From a virus: 50,796 nt of DNA. Shown here one piece after another: positions 7,208 to 16,177 of this stretch (position 1 is the stretch's first letter; every line of letters starts with the position of its first letter). The notes beneath the pieces are model-generated. The model made no database searches and was not told where the DNA came from. It saw only the letters and a program-made list of their open reading frames with translations. Location of the stretch: positions 1 to 50,796 of IMG/VR virus record IMGVR_UViG_3300005511_000879; one strand, 5' to 3'. The position numbers were made by a program, and so were the translations under genes.

Positions 7208-9083
7208 GGGTTTCGACTCCGATGGTTTGCCAGATGGTCAATTTCTTGTCGGCTCGCTGAACGTCGGCCGACACGCTGCGCACGAGCCCGATGCGAGTCG
7301 TGCCCCCGTCGATGTAGCGAACGAACTTGCCCGGGGGAATGATTCCGGTCTCGGCGAGCACAGGGAGGCGCAGCGACACCGCAGCCTGCCGGCCCACGTC
7401 GGCGAGCACGGGCAGCGCGCGCTGGCGGGCGCCGATGGTGTGGGTCATGAGCTGATCGGTCACCATCGGCGCCTCGAGGTCGCCTGCGGTGCCGGCCCGC
7501 GTGGCCTGGCCGATGTACGGCGTCTTCATGCCGCGCACGAAGACGCGGTTGTAGATGGCCTTGTCTGTCCACACGACGCTTTCCTTCTGCACCACGTCGG
7601 AGGGCAGCTCATAGTCGGGCGTCACATCGCCCCACTCCCAAGGCTTGGCCGGGTAGCGGCGCAGCACGCTCAGGGCCTTGCCAGTGTGGTGCGGCTGCAC
7701 ATAGCCGCCGGACGCCGCCGCGATGGCATTGAGGGCCGCCATGTGGCTTCCCTGGAATGACCAGGCGCCGGCGGGCACGAGCCAATCGTCAGGCTGCCAT
7801 CCGGTATCCACGTCCCATCCGAGGCTCACGCCATTGAGCGACAGCACGTCGTTCGCCAGCTGCTGCACGGTGCGGTCGGCGGTCGGGTTGCCGAAGGTCA
7901 GGACGGCCGAGTACGGGGTGTCGAGCACCGCCGCCTTGCCGCGCCCGGTAACGGTCAGGTCAGAACGGGCGAACACCCGCTCACGGCTTATGCCCTCGAC
8001 GATCGCGCGGTATGGGACCCCGTTGATGGTGGCTTCGAGTTCGACGGGCACGCCGTCGACTGGCTCAAGGTCCGGCAGCGCTGCGCCAGGCACGCGCGCC
8101 GAGAAACCCCAGGTCCACGAATCTGCGTCGATGGTCAGGGACATGGACGTGGTCGGGATCAGCACGCTGCCGTCCACACGCCGAAGCATGGCCGAATTGA
8201 TCACGGTGTAAATCCTTCGAACGGGAACGACGACGGTCTCGCCAGGCCCAGGCCCGTCATGCCGCTCGCAAACAAAAACAAGATCGGTGTCCGCGCTCCA
8301 GGGCGCCTCGAACAGCAGATCGCCATCGGGGACATAGCACGGGTCCTCAGGCTGCGGCGGCGTGGTGCTGGAGACGCCAGGCGGCGGCTTGATGGCATCT
8401 TGGTAGCGCGTAGTGCGGCCAATGCTGATCGGCTTGCCGTAGCTCTCGAAGGCCGTGAGGCCGACGAAGAAGGGTTTCGCGTCCTGGAATCGCGCGACGG
8501 CTGCGCGGCGCACGCGGATGCCTTCCTGGAACCGGATGCCCGACACCGCGCCGGCGCGCAGCGCATCCTGGAACCGGGCCTTGGTGCCGACGCGCTGGCG
8601 CAGCGCTTCCTGATAGCGGATACCCACGGTTGCGCCCGCGGGCGCGCCGTCCTGGAACCGCACGCCGATGTCGCGGCGCACCCGCTGGCCGTCTTGGAAC
8701 CGCACCGCGGCGCCCACTGCCAGCGGCGCGGCATCGGCGAAGCGCACCGCCGCGGCGGACGCGAGAGGCTTGCCGTCCTGCTGCCGGATGCTGGTGCCGG
8801 CCTCGATCGGCACGGCCTCCTGAAACCGCACGCCGAGCCGCGAAACGAGCGGGCGCTGCGTGTCGGTGAAGTACCGGACCTCGCCGAGCACGTCCGGCAT
8901 GCCGGCGTCGATGGCACCGCCGATACTGAAGCCGAGCGCCACGCGGCCGACGACATCGGGCATGCCGGCGTCGATCTGGCCGGAGACGATCGCATCGGAG
9001 ATGGGATTGCTGCCATCGTCGCCGAAGACCAGGTCGCCGGTGGTGAGCGGTGCCGCGACGAAGAGAAGATCGACAGCCGCCAC
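7194..9083 (-). CDS. tail-tip protein with 14-residue tandem repeats
   Basis: 629 residues. The N-terminus has two copies of IDAGMPDV-G (about 37-66), then eleven exact-length 14-residue repeats (85-238, pattern VRFQDG-P---G--), a Pro-rich linker (about 237-252), and a large C-terminal half that looks like a tail hub or baseplate protein (RRIYTVINSAMLRR..., DADSWTWGFSARVPG..., a Trp-rich WSFQGSHMAALNAIAAASGGYVQPHHTG segment). Last large gene of the tail module. Probably part of the tail tip or receptor apparatus. No enzymatic motif seen. Confidence 0.75.
   Translation of the reverse strand: MAAVDLLFVAAPLTTGDLVFGDDGSNPISDAIVSGQIDAGMPDVVGRVALGFSIGGAIDAGMPDVLGEVRYFTDTQRPLVSRLGVRFQEAVPIEAGTSIRQQDGKPLASAAAVRFADAAPLAVGAAVRFQDGQRVRRDIGVRFQDGAPAGATVGIRYQEALRQRVGTKARFQDALRAGAVSGIRFQEGIRVRRAAVARFQDAKPFFVGLTAFESYGKPISIGRTTRYQDAIKPPPGVSSTTPPQPEDPCYVPDGDLLFEAPWSADTDLVFVCERHDGPGPGETVVVPVRRIYTVINSAMLRRVDGSVLIPTTSMSLTIDADSWTWGFSARVPGAALPDLEPVDGVPVELEATINGVPYRAIVEGISRERVFARSDLTVTGRGKAAVLDTPYSAVLTFGNPTADRTVQQLANDVLSLNGVSLGWDVDTGWQPDDWLVPAGAWSFQGSHMAALNAIAAASGGYVQPHHTGKALSVLRRYPAKPWEWGDVTPDYELPSDVVQKESVVWTDKAIYNRVFVRGMKTPYIGQATRAGTAGDLEAPMVTDQLMTHTIGARQRALPVLADVGRQAAVSLRLPVLAETGIIPPGKFVRYIDGGTTRIGLVRSVSADVQRADKKLTIWQTIGVETHVSV
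8370..8831 (-). repeat. eleven in-frame 42-bp repeats in tail gene
   Basis: Eleven consecutive 42-base units encode 14-residue repeats. On the plus strand the conserved part of most units is TCCTGGAACCG or a close variant, near 8482, 8524, 8566, 8650 and 8692. Units differ in sequence but not in length, showing selection on protein structure, probably a beta-solenoid or stacked beta-hairpins. Confidence 0.85.
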
Positions 9084-9084
9084 A

Positions 9085-9471
9085 TCACACCACTTTCAGT
9101 TCAGCGAGGATGGCCCGCGCGCCGGCGTACAGCAGCGTACCCGTGGTGCCGCTGATCTTGAGCGCGCCAGCGCCGGCCGCGTCGGAGACATCGCCCGAGC
9201 CGAGCAGCGTGCCCGCGCCGTTGTAGAGATCGAAGGCTGCGGCGTTGCCCTGCGCGAGGATCATGTCGCCGGCGCTGGCGCCCTGCGCGAACACAAGCGC
9301 GTGGTCGATGAAGGTGACTGCGGGCCGCGAGAAGACCATCGTCACCAGCGCCACGCCCGAGCCGTCAAACAGGTTGGCGTAGGCCGCGTTGAGAGGATCG
9401 GTATCGATGAGTGCCGCGATCCCGCCCACGAGCCGCGCGTCCTTGAAGGCTTGAGTAGGAGTGAAGCTCAT
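9085..9471 (-). CDS. tail-associated protein
   Basis: 128 residues, mostly beta-strand-like and Ala/Gly-rich, with MSFTPTQAFKDARLVGGIAALIDTDPLNAAYANLFDGSG at the N-terminus and an alternating hydrophobic centre. Its ATG overlaps the stop of the 461-residue fibre gene (four bases) and it ends two bases before the tail-tip gene. Probably a small tail-tip or fibre subunit; no family assigned. Confidence 0.65.
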   Translation of the reverse strand: MSFTPTQAFKDARLVGGIAALIDTDPLNAAYANLFDGSGVALVTMVFSRPAVTFIDHALVFAQGASAGDMILAQGNAAAFDLYNGAGTLLGSGDVSDAAGAGALKISGTTGTLLYAGARAILAELKVV

Positions 9472-10853
9472 GCGATCAACTCCACGCCACCGTTGGCAAG
9501 GGTCAGGCCGTCCGCGACCACAGCGCGGAAGCTGCCGTTGTGGTCGTAGCTGATGACGGTGTAGGTCTCCGTCTCTTCGATGTAGTCGAACGAATAGGCA
9601 CCCGTGCCCGGCGTGCTCCACACTTCGCGCAGCATCATGCCGTCGCGTTCGCGGTACAGCCTCACGCGCTCGGCCACCGGCACGTTGGGCGTGCCCTTGT
9701 CTTTCGTCGTGCCGCGAAGCCGCGCGCGGGCTTTGGGATCAAAAAGGTAGTTCGGGCGATCACGCAAGCGCTCTGCACGCGAACTCGCGCCTGGATACGC
9801 AGGCATCGCCGCGAGCGATGCGATCGCGATCGATTGCGGCCACCGCGCGGCGGCTGCCTCCAACACGATCAACGGGTGCGTTTCCTCGGCGTCCCGAACC
9901 TGAAGCGAGTTGAAGAACGACGTGGCGTTGTACGACCGCACGCCTACTTCACCGGCAGCGCTGTAGGTGGTGTCCGTGCCCGACAGCTTCAGCACACCGT
10001 TGACGTAGACCTTGTAAGCGGACCCGGTCATCGTCACTCGCAAAGTCAGGTCGCCACTGCCGGTCAGGCCGTGCGCCGCCACCGCGATCTGCGTATAAGA
10101 CCCGGTCGAACTGTTCGACCCCCTTCCGATATACACGTTGCCCGCACCCACACCGGCCGTGTATCCATAGGTGTCGTTGGCGTTGCCCCAGTATGACGTG
10201 CGGAACACGACGGAAGGCTCGCCCTGCAAGTTGATGACTGCCGTGATGTCCACATCGGTCATGCTGGGCATTGCATCGAATCGCACCCGCACATCCGTCA
10301 CAGACCCCGGACCCAACTGGAGCCGGAACCCGTTGGCGATGCCATGAAAAACGCTGGAGCCGGTCGAATACACCGTCTCGCCGGCGATGCTCTGATCGCT
10401 CCAGTTCTTGTCAAACCGCAACTTGCCGGAGATCGTGCGCGTGGTGTTGGCGGTCTTTGCACGCGGCCCCGGCCACTTGATGCCGATGAACGGAATCGAG
10501 TAGCGATCCACCCACGCGGTTCCGTCGTCGGACCACTGCAGGTTGGCCGTCAGCGGGAACATCGTTCGGCCGTCGGCCGCACCGAGCAGGATGTTCGTCA
10601 CGTCCACCTCGCCGCCCGCGCCGAAGTCCCATGCGAGCACCAGCCCTTTGGCGCTCGGCCAGGTGGCGTCGGTGCTCAGGTTGTCATCTTTCAGGTTTGC
10701 CAGCGAGCCCGTTGCCGGTGCGACGCTGCTGCTCAGTGTGGCCGTCGAGTCGACGCGCGTCGTCTCACTGAACAACTGCAATTCGCTGAGCGCAAGCGCG
10801 CCCGCAGCGTACGCCTCCAAACTGTTGACCCGCCAGTAGCGATGCACTGCCAT
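9468..10853 (-). CDS. tail fibre/spike protein with carbohydrate-binding-like domains
   Basis: 461 residues. Residues 1-125 resemble a discoidin/F5-8 type C galactose-binding fold (RYWRVNSLEAYAAGALALSELQLFS, DFGAGGEVDVTNILLG, QWSDDGTAW). Residues about 145-320 resemble a SPRY or lectin-like beta-sandwich (LRVTMTGSAYKVYVNGVLKLSG). The C-terminal 90 residues have the VRLYRERDGMMLREVWSTPGTGAYSFDYI pattern of a small carboxypeptidase-regulatory-like beta domain. Such arrangements are usual for receptor-binding or side-fibre proteins. Confidence 0.75.
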   Translation of the reverse strand: MAVHRYWRVNSLEAYAAGALALSELQLFSETTRVDSTATLSSSVAPATGSLANLKDDNLSTDATWPSAKGLVLAWDFGAGGEVDVTNILLGAADGRTMFPLTANLQWSDDGTAWVDRYSIPFIGIKWPGPRAKTANTTRTISGKLRFDKNWSDQSIAGETVYSTGSSVFHGIANGFRLQLGPGSVTDVRVRFDAMPSMTDVDITAVINLQGEPSVVFRTSYWGNANDTYGYTAGVGAGNVYIGRGSNSSTGSYTQIAVAAHGLTGSGDLTLRVTMTGSAYKVYVNGVLKLSGTDTTYSAAGEVGVRSYNATSFFNSLQVRDAEETHPLIVLEAAAARWPQSIAIASLAAMPAYPGASSRAERLRDRPNYLFDPKARARLRGTTKDKGTPNVPVAERVRLYRERDGMMLREVWSTPGTGAYSFDYIEETETYTVISYDHNGSFRAVVADGLTLANGGVELIA

Positions 10854-10854
10854 A

Positions 10855-12075
10855 TCAGCGCCAAGGTCCGGTCACATCGATGAACGCAATGCCCGTGTTC
10901 GCGGAAGTCGAAGACGCTGTTGTTGCCGACGAACTTGCACAGGTCCACGCCATCAGGTTGCGACCAACCAACGCGCCTGTTCCGGGCGTCCGGTCGCCCA
11001 GCTTGAAAAAGTCCCACAGACCACTTTGAAGGCCAACATACAAGCCAGGGAGCTCGGCGCGCGGGTTCACAGTACCTGATTGAGCCGTGATCTTCTTAGC
11101 GAGATACAGCGCTCCGTCCACAGGGTTGGGGAAGGCACCATGGATGGTTGCCGTCACACCACTGACATAGGCCCCCGCGCCGTTGCCGAAGCCCCAGTTA
11201 TAGGCCGAGTGCGCAACCGCGCTCCCAAGACCCGAATACGCACGAGGCGAGTAGGTGACCGCGTCGAGGTTGTTGCCCAAACAACCCACAACGCTCGACA
11301 CCGTGACAGAGTTGCTAACCGTCAAGATGCATGAATACACGTCCCCTGATGGGCGCAGCGCGATAGGGTCTCCAAAGCCGCGAATCGAGGAAATCTGCTG
11401 CGCGACCGTCTGGCTGTAGCCCGTCTGGATCGAGTGATAGAAAAGACGAGAGTCTGCTGCGAAAGCCCATGCGACGGGCGCGGAAGAAGCCACGTTGCTC
11501 TTGGGCCAATAGCCGCCTCCGCTAATCTGCCCCGCCAGCGGAAACGCTCCGGTGCCCGTGTCGACATCGGTCATCGCTTCGTAGCCGGTGATGCGCATCA
11601 CCTGCGCATTGGTGTCGTCCACACGCAGCAGCATGCCGCTGCCCGCCGGGTCGCTGCTCTTGTAGACCGCCTTGTTGGTGCCGGTAAAGACCTTGGTCCA
11701 GCCGGCCGGGGCCATCTTGATGGTGATCGTGCCGGTGTACGTCCCATCGGGCACGGCCGTGGCGAAGGTCAGGGTGGTGGTCAGCGGGCGGCCCGTGACT
11801 TTTTGCTCGCCGTTCAGGTTGGCAAAGCCGGTCGGTCCACCCGTCACGCCGGCCACCAGGATCACGGAATCCGTGATCGCGCTGTGAGAGCCCGTGAACG
11901 TTGCAGTCGCCACGCCGCCCGCCACGACCAAGGAGGTGAGGGTCTTGGTGTCAAAGCCGGTCAGCAGCAGCGCGTCCAGCCACGCGATGCCGGCGCCCAC
12001 GACGCCGTTGACGACGGGCGCGTTGACCATCGCGCTGCTGAAGTGCTTGACGGAAGTGTCTACGGGAGAGGTCAT
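10855..12075 (-). CDS. tail protein, putative fibre
   Basis: 406 residues, rich in Ser, Thr, Gly and Ala with many predicted beta strands and no membrane or catalytic motif. It contains an immunoglobulin-like stretch (about 45-125, with TTTLTFATAVPDGTYTGTITIKM). It lies between two other tail genes on the same strand with only one base between it and the downstream fibre gene. Function by context: tail-tip or fibre component. Confidence 0.7.
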   Translation of the reverse strand: MTSPVDTSVKHFSSAMVNAPVVNGVVGAGIAWLDALLLTGFDTKTLTSLVVAGGVATATFTGSHSAITDSVILVAGVTGGPTGFANLNGEQKVTGRPLTTTLTFATAVPDGTYTGTITIKMAPAGWTKVFTGTNKAVYKSSDPAGSGMLLRVDDTNAQVMRITGYEAMTDVDTGTGAFPLAGQISGGGYWPKSNVASSAPVAWAFAADSRLFYHSIQTGYSQTVAQQISSIRGFGDPIALRPSGDVYSCILTVSNSVTVSSVVGCLGNNLDAVTYSPRAYSGLGSAVAHSAYNWGFGNGAGAYVSGVTATIHGAFPNPVDGALYLAKKITAQSGTVNPRAELPGLYVGLQSGLWDFFKLGDRTPGTGALVGRNLMAWTCASSSATTASSTSANTGIAFIDVTGPWR

Positions 12076-12084
12076 GCGCTACTT

Positions 12085-13704
12085 TCAGAGGGGGTTGTCG
12101 ATGTCGCCGCGGGCGAGCAATTCGAAGGAATAGTCGAGGCCTGCCGCCGGGCCTTGCTTCACCGTGCGGGCGATCCAGAGCGTCGGCAGCGCGCCCACCG
12201 TCGGCACGAACAAGACATTGCCGATCGACCAGCCGGTGCCCCATCCGGCGATGGGTACGCTGAAGTAGGGCGTGTTCGTGTACGGGTTGATCGGCGCGAT
12301 GAGCGCGTTGATGCTGTAGGTGCCCAGGTTGCCCACGTGCTCGCCGATCACGTCGACGCTCTGCGTGGTCTTGAACACCAGCGCGAAACGCTCGGTGCGC
12401 GCGCCGCGGTTCGTGACCACAATCGGGTAGCCGGTGTCGTTGTAGGTGGCCGGCGCGGGGTTGCCGACCACGGTGTCCGACCAGGTGATGCCGTCCCACG
12501 TGGCCTGGTCGAACACCGGCTTCACCCGCGCGCGCAGGTCGCCGAGCATCATGGCGCTGGAGATGTAGGAGCCGACCGGGAAATCGTGCGTCAGCGCCTT
12601 GAGGCCGGTGATGTCGCCATTGATCTGCGCATCGCGGATTTGCGACATGTCTTCGATGTAGTTCGCCACGCGCACCGGCTGCGAGTAGCCCGTCACGTCC
12701 ACCCAGGTGACGATGCCGGCCTCTTTGTCGACCGTGTAGCCCGTCTGGATGGTCGCGTTGTCGTTGCCGATCACGCGCACGCGTGACAGGCGGGTGCGGC
12801 CGACGTTGACGGTACCGCCGTTGACGGCCGTGGCCGGCGCGGTGGTCTGCTTGTTGCTCAGGACATAGAAGCCGCCCGAGCGGAAGATGGGCACGCGGCC
12901 GTCGGAAGGCAGGCGCACCGGGTCGATGCCGAGCAGCGCCGCGTCCAGCGGCAGGTAGGTGAACGCAACGGCGTTCAGGCGCACGGTCTCCTGCCGGATC
13001 AGGTCGATGTAGGCCGTGGTCAGGCCCGGGATGCCGAGGAAAGACACGTCGACGGCCGACTGCCCCGCCGGCGCCGAGGGCGTCACGCCCACCAGCATGA
13101 CCACGCCCGTGGTGTAGTTCACGCGGCCCTTGATGCGGGTCGTGTTGATGATGCCGTCGCCGTCGGCGCCGACATTGAACGTGGTGCCGTCCTGCATGGT
13201 GCCGAGCACGGTCAGGCTGCCGGTGCGCAGCGGCGCGGTCGGCACCCGGAAGGTGATGGCGTAGGTGGCGAACGGCGTGTCGCTGCCGTTGATGGGCGCC
13301 GCGGCGAGCGCGCGCCAGTTGGTGACGGCCGGCGAGGCGCCAGCAGCCCAGGCGTCGAGCACAACCTCGCCCTGGCCCAGCGACATGGTGCCGACGGTTG
13401 TGCCGTTGCCGGTGACGGGAGAGATGTCCTGCTGCACCTCGCCCGAGGCCTTGACCACGTAGTCCTTGCCGCCGCGGCTGAAGCGCGCACCCGAGATCGA
13501 GAACGCATTGGCGACGTTGGTCTTCAGGTGCAGGTGGTCCATCGTGCCGGACAGGCTGTCGGCGGCCGGCGTGGTGTTGGTGAACTGGGCGGCAGCCGAG
13601 GTGACGCCGCCCAGGTTCAGCGAGAGGATGGTGCTGGCGGCCACCTGCACGAAAGGCACGCGCATGTAAGAGGAGCCGCCGGTGTTGAGATAGATGTCGC
13701 TCAT
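12085..13704 (-). CDS. large tail protein
   Basis: 539 residues, beta-rich. It contains GRVNYTTGVVML (about 193-204), one of the GxVxYxxG units also found repeatedly in the gene upstream. The end has LWIARTVKQGPAAGLDYSFELLARGDIDNPL. The ATG at 13704 begins MSDIYLNTGGSS and lies 11 bases after the upstream stop. Likely a tail-tip or distal tail structural protein; no named family is claimed. Confidence 0.7.
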   Translation of the reverse strand: MSDIYLNTGGSSYMRVPFVQVAASTILSLNLGGVTSAAAQFTNTTPAADSLSGTMDHLHLKTNVANAFSISGARFSRGGKDYVVKASGEVQQDISPVTGNGTTVGTMSLGQGEVVLDAWAAGASPAVTNWRALAAAPINGSDTPFATYAITFRVPTAPLRTGSLTVLGTMQDGTTFNVGADGDGIINTTRIKGRVNYTTGVVMLVGVTPSAPAGQSAVDVSFLGIPGLTTAYIDLIRQETVRLNAVAFTYLPLDAALLGIDPVRLPSDGRVPIFRSGGFYVLSNKQTTAPATAVNGGTVNVGRTRLSRVRVIGNDNATIQTGYTVDKEAGIVTWVDVTGYSQPVRVANYIEDMSQIRDAQINGDITGLKALTHDFPVGSYISSAMMLGDLRARVKPVFDQATWDGITWSDTVVGNPAPATYNDTGYPIVVTNRGARTERFALVFKTTQSVDVIGEHVGNLGTYSINALIAPINPYTNTPYFSVPIAGWGTGWSIGNVLFVPTVGALPTLWIARTVKQGPAAGLDYSFELLARGDIDNPL

Positions 13705-13715
13705 GAGTGCTCCGG

Positions 13716-15770
13716 TCAGGCGTTGGCAACTACGATCGTGTGCCAGGGGCCGTTCGACGAATCGGCCAGGTAGACGTTGTCGAAGGCGGTCAACTGCAGG
13801 GCGACCGGCAGCGGCAGGACCGTGTTGGCGTTGAGCACGAAGGTGCCCGCCGCATAGTTGACGGTGCCCACCGCCACCAGCGCATCGCCCAGGTGCGCCA
13901 CCAGCGCGCCGGCGCCGTCGTCGCTGACCAGGTAGGTGGCGGCTGCGCCCCAATTGACGATGGGGTTGGCGAGGTACTGGGCGCGCAGCTGGCCCGTGAG
14001 CGTGAAGCTGACCGAGCCCGGCGTGATGCCGGTCATGCCGAAGCTGCCCGAGCCGCTGGCGATGGTGAGCGTCGCGGAGGTCTTGGCGGCGCTGTTGATG
14101 TTGACGCTGACCGGTGTGCCGGGCGCGGGCAAGGTGGTCGGCGAGAGGCGGATCGTGCCGCTGGCATAGCTCACCGAGCCGGTGCCGTAGCCGGTCAGGC
14201 CGCCCGCGCCGTCGTCGGTCACGGTGCGCGTGATCGCGCCATCGAGCCAGGTGATGGTGAGCGCGCCGGGCTGGATGACCTTGGCGCCGGCATTGAGCGA
14301 CGATTCGCCGGAGGTGTTGAACGGCCAGTAGAACTTGCCGTTGTTGTCGAGCGTGAGCACGTCGCTGTCGCGGGCAGCGGCAGGCTCCACCCACTGCACG
14401 ATGATGTAGCTGCCCACGTCCGGCAGCGCGCCGAGCGTGACGGCCCAGGTGCCGCTCGTGAAGTTCAGGTTGCCCGAGCCGTAGCCGCTGTCCGCGCCGC
14501 GGATGGCGCCGTCGCCCTGCTCGCGCAGCACGTACCAGCGGCCCTGGCTCATGTAGCTGATTGAGAGCGTGCCGCGCACCGGTACCGGCTCGATGGTGCG
14601 CACATAGCTCAGCGAGCGGGTTTCCTGCTTGACCTCGAAGCCCATCGACTGGTTGACCGACTGCGGGGCCGCGGCGGGCGCGTAGGTCACGGTGTAGGTA
14701 AGGCCGCCGGTACCGAAGATGTTGGTGGTCAGGGCCAGCACGCCGTTCTCGTAGTCGACAGTGCCAACTTGCGCACCCCCGCTCATGAGCCGGCCGCCGC
14801 TGTCGGTGACGGTGATGGCGCCATTGACCACGGACAGCGAGCCCGGGGCGATGCCGCCGCCGATGAAGAGGTTCTGCGTGGTCGTGAAGGTGGCCGTGAT
14901 CGACTGGACGATGGCGCTGCCAGTGGACACCGCGCCGGCCGTGATCTGGTTGGTCCGGGCGTCGGCGATGGGCGTCTCGATCTGCGCGCTGGGCACCAGC
15001 TGCGTGAAGATCGATTCGCCCTTGATGGTGAATTCGCCCATCGAGGCGGCTTCGGTCAGCTTGGTGACGCCGTAGTAGCGCGCGGCGTTGGCCACCACCG
15101 TGTCGCTCAGCTTGGTCAGTAGCGCGATCTGCGCCTTGGTGTACTCGAAGCGCGACATGTCGAAGCCGGGGAAGTCGGCGGTCAGGGTGTTCGCCAGGCG
15201 CAGCGTCAGCACGTAGCGCTGGTAGGTGCCCTTGTCGTCTTCGAAGGTGCGCAGTTCGGACGCGGCCTCGGTAATGCGCACGTACTGCTGGAACTGGTCG
15301 CTGTAGCCTTCGCGCTTGGTCAGCACGAGCGTGGAGCCGATGGCCGGCAGATCGTCGGTCTTCTGGTAGATGAGCAGCGTGTCCTGCCCGTTGACGTGGT
15401 TGCCGTACAGGTAGCCGGCGTACTGCGGCCCGATGGAAAGGTAGGCCTCCATACGCGACACGGCCGCGGTGCGCCGGTCGAAGGTCTCGCCGGTGTTGAA
15501 CAGCGTGGCCGAGACGTTCGCATCGTCGGGCGGCATCGCGACGACGATGTTGGCGTCGAGGAAGTCGTCGACGGTTTCGGTGTCGACGTGCAGGCCCAGC
15601 TTGCGCAGGCTGACGCGCCCGCCGGCGCGCGCGACTTCCGAGATGTCGGGGAAGATGGCGTTGCTGGCGCCGTCGACAACCACCTCGCCCGTCGGCGCGC
15701 CGCCGCCCTCGGGCACGTCTTGCATGACCTGGGTTTTGAGGAACTTGATGTCGCCTTCTTGGATTGGCAT
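13716..15770 (-). CDS. large tail protein with repeated beta modules
   Basis: 684 residues. The N-terminal part (1-300) starts MPIQEGDIKFLKTQVM and has mixed alpha/beta character. The C-terminal half holds four copies of a module of about 70-100 residues whose core reads DDG-G-L followed by G-V-Y--G (for example GTVDYENG, GNLNFTSG, GSVSYASG, GTVNYAAG). This suggests stacked small beta domains on the virion surface. Located in the tail cluster just after the 134-residue protein downstream of the tape measure gene. Confidence 0.75.
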   Translation of the reverse strand: MPIQEGDIKFLKTQVMQDVPEGGGAPTGEVVVDGASNAIFPDISEVARAGGRVSLRKLGLHVDTETVDDFLDANIVVAMPPDDANVSATLFNTGETFDRRTAAVSRMEAYLSIGPQYAGYLYGNHVNGQDTLLIYQKTDDLPAIGSTLVLTKREGYSDQFQQYVRITEAASELRTFEDDKGTYQRYVLTLRLANTLTADFPGFDMSRFEYTKAQIALLTKLSDTVVANAARYYGVTKLTEAASMGEFTIKGESIFTQLVPSAQIETPIADARTNQITAGAVSTGSAIVQSITATFTTTQNLFIGGGIAPGSLSVVNGAITVTDSGGRLMSGGAQVGTVDYENGVLALTTNIFGTGGLTYTVTYAPAAAPQSVNQSMGFEVKQETRSLSYVRTIEPVPVRGTLSISYMSQGRWYVLREQGDGAIRGADSGYGSGNLNFTSGTWAVTLGALPDVGSYIIVQWVEPAAARDSDVLTLDNNGKFYWPFNTSGESSLNAGAKVIQPGALTITWLDGAITRTVTDDGAGGLTGYGTGSVSYASGTIRLSPTTLPAPGTPVSVNINSAAKTSATLTIASGSGSFGMTGITPGSVSFTLTGQLRAQYLANPIVNWGAAATYLVSDDGAGALVAHLGDALVAVGTVNYAAGTFVLNANTVLPLPVALQLTAFDNVYLADSSNGPWHTIVVANA

Positions 15771-15772
15771 GA

Positions 15773-16177
15773 CTAGGCTTCCATGAACTTGAGAGTGACC
15801 AGGTAGAAATCGCCTGCCAGCACGTCGCTGTAGTGCACGACGGGCTTTGCGTCGACGGCGGGCTTGTCCTGGTGGCGGAACTTCACGGTGCGGGCGACGC
15901 CGCGCAGCGTCAGGGTGAAATCGGCGTCGGCGATCGCTGCCCATGCGTTGAGCTGGTCGAGATCGGCGCGGATCATCCAGGCGCTGAATTCGTCCTCCGG
16001 CTGCAGCGTGATCGGGCGGCCGGGTCGCGTTGGATCGCCATCCGCCTGGACGATCAGCGCACCCGTGAGGCCGACATCCACCGACTGCTCGACCGGGCTG
16101 TACTGGTTTTCATCGACCCAGTAGAGATCCGGGTCCAGCTCGAGCGTGTCGCCCAGGTATTCGAGGGTGATGCTCAT
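15773..16177 (-). CDS. tail protein following tape measure
   Basis: 134 residues, acidic N-terminus (EYLGDTLELDPDLYWVDENQYSPVEQSVDVGLTG), beta-rich overall. It overlaps the tape measure stop by four bases (ATGA). The position directly after the tape measure corresponds to lambda gpM-type distal tail proteins; sequence similarity is not evident to me. Probably a distal tail or tail-tip component. Confidence 0.7.
   Translation of the reverse strand: MSITLEYLGDTLELDPDLYWVDENQYSPVEQSVDVGLTGALIVQADGDPTRPGRPITLQPEDEFSAWMIRADLDQLNAWAAIADADFTLTLRGVARTVKFRHQDKPAVDAKPVVHYSDVLAGDFYLVTLKFMEA

Noticed and set aside
8370-8831. Regular 42-bp repeats considered as a CRISPR array
   Set aside because: The repeats are in frame, diverged, have no spacers and encode a protein repeat.
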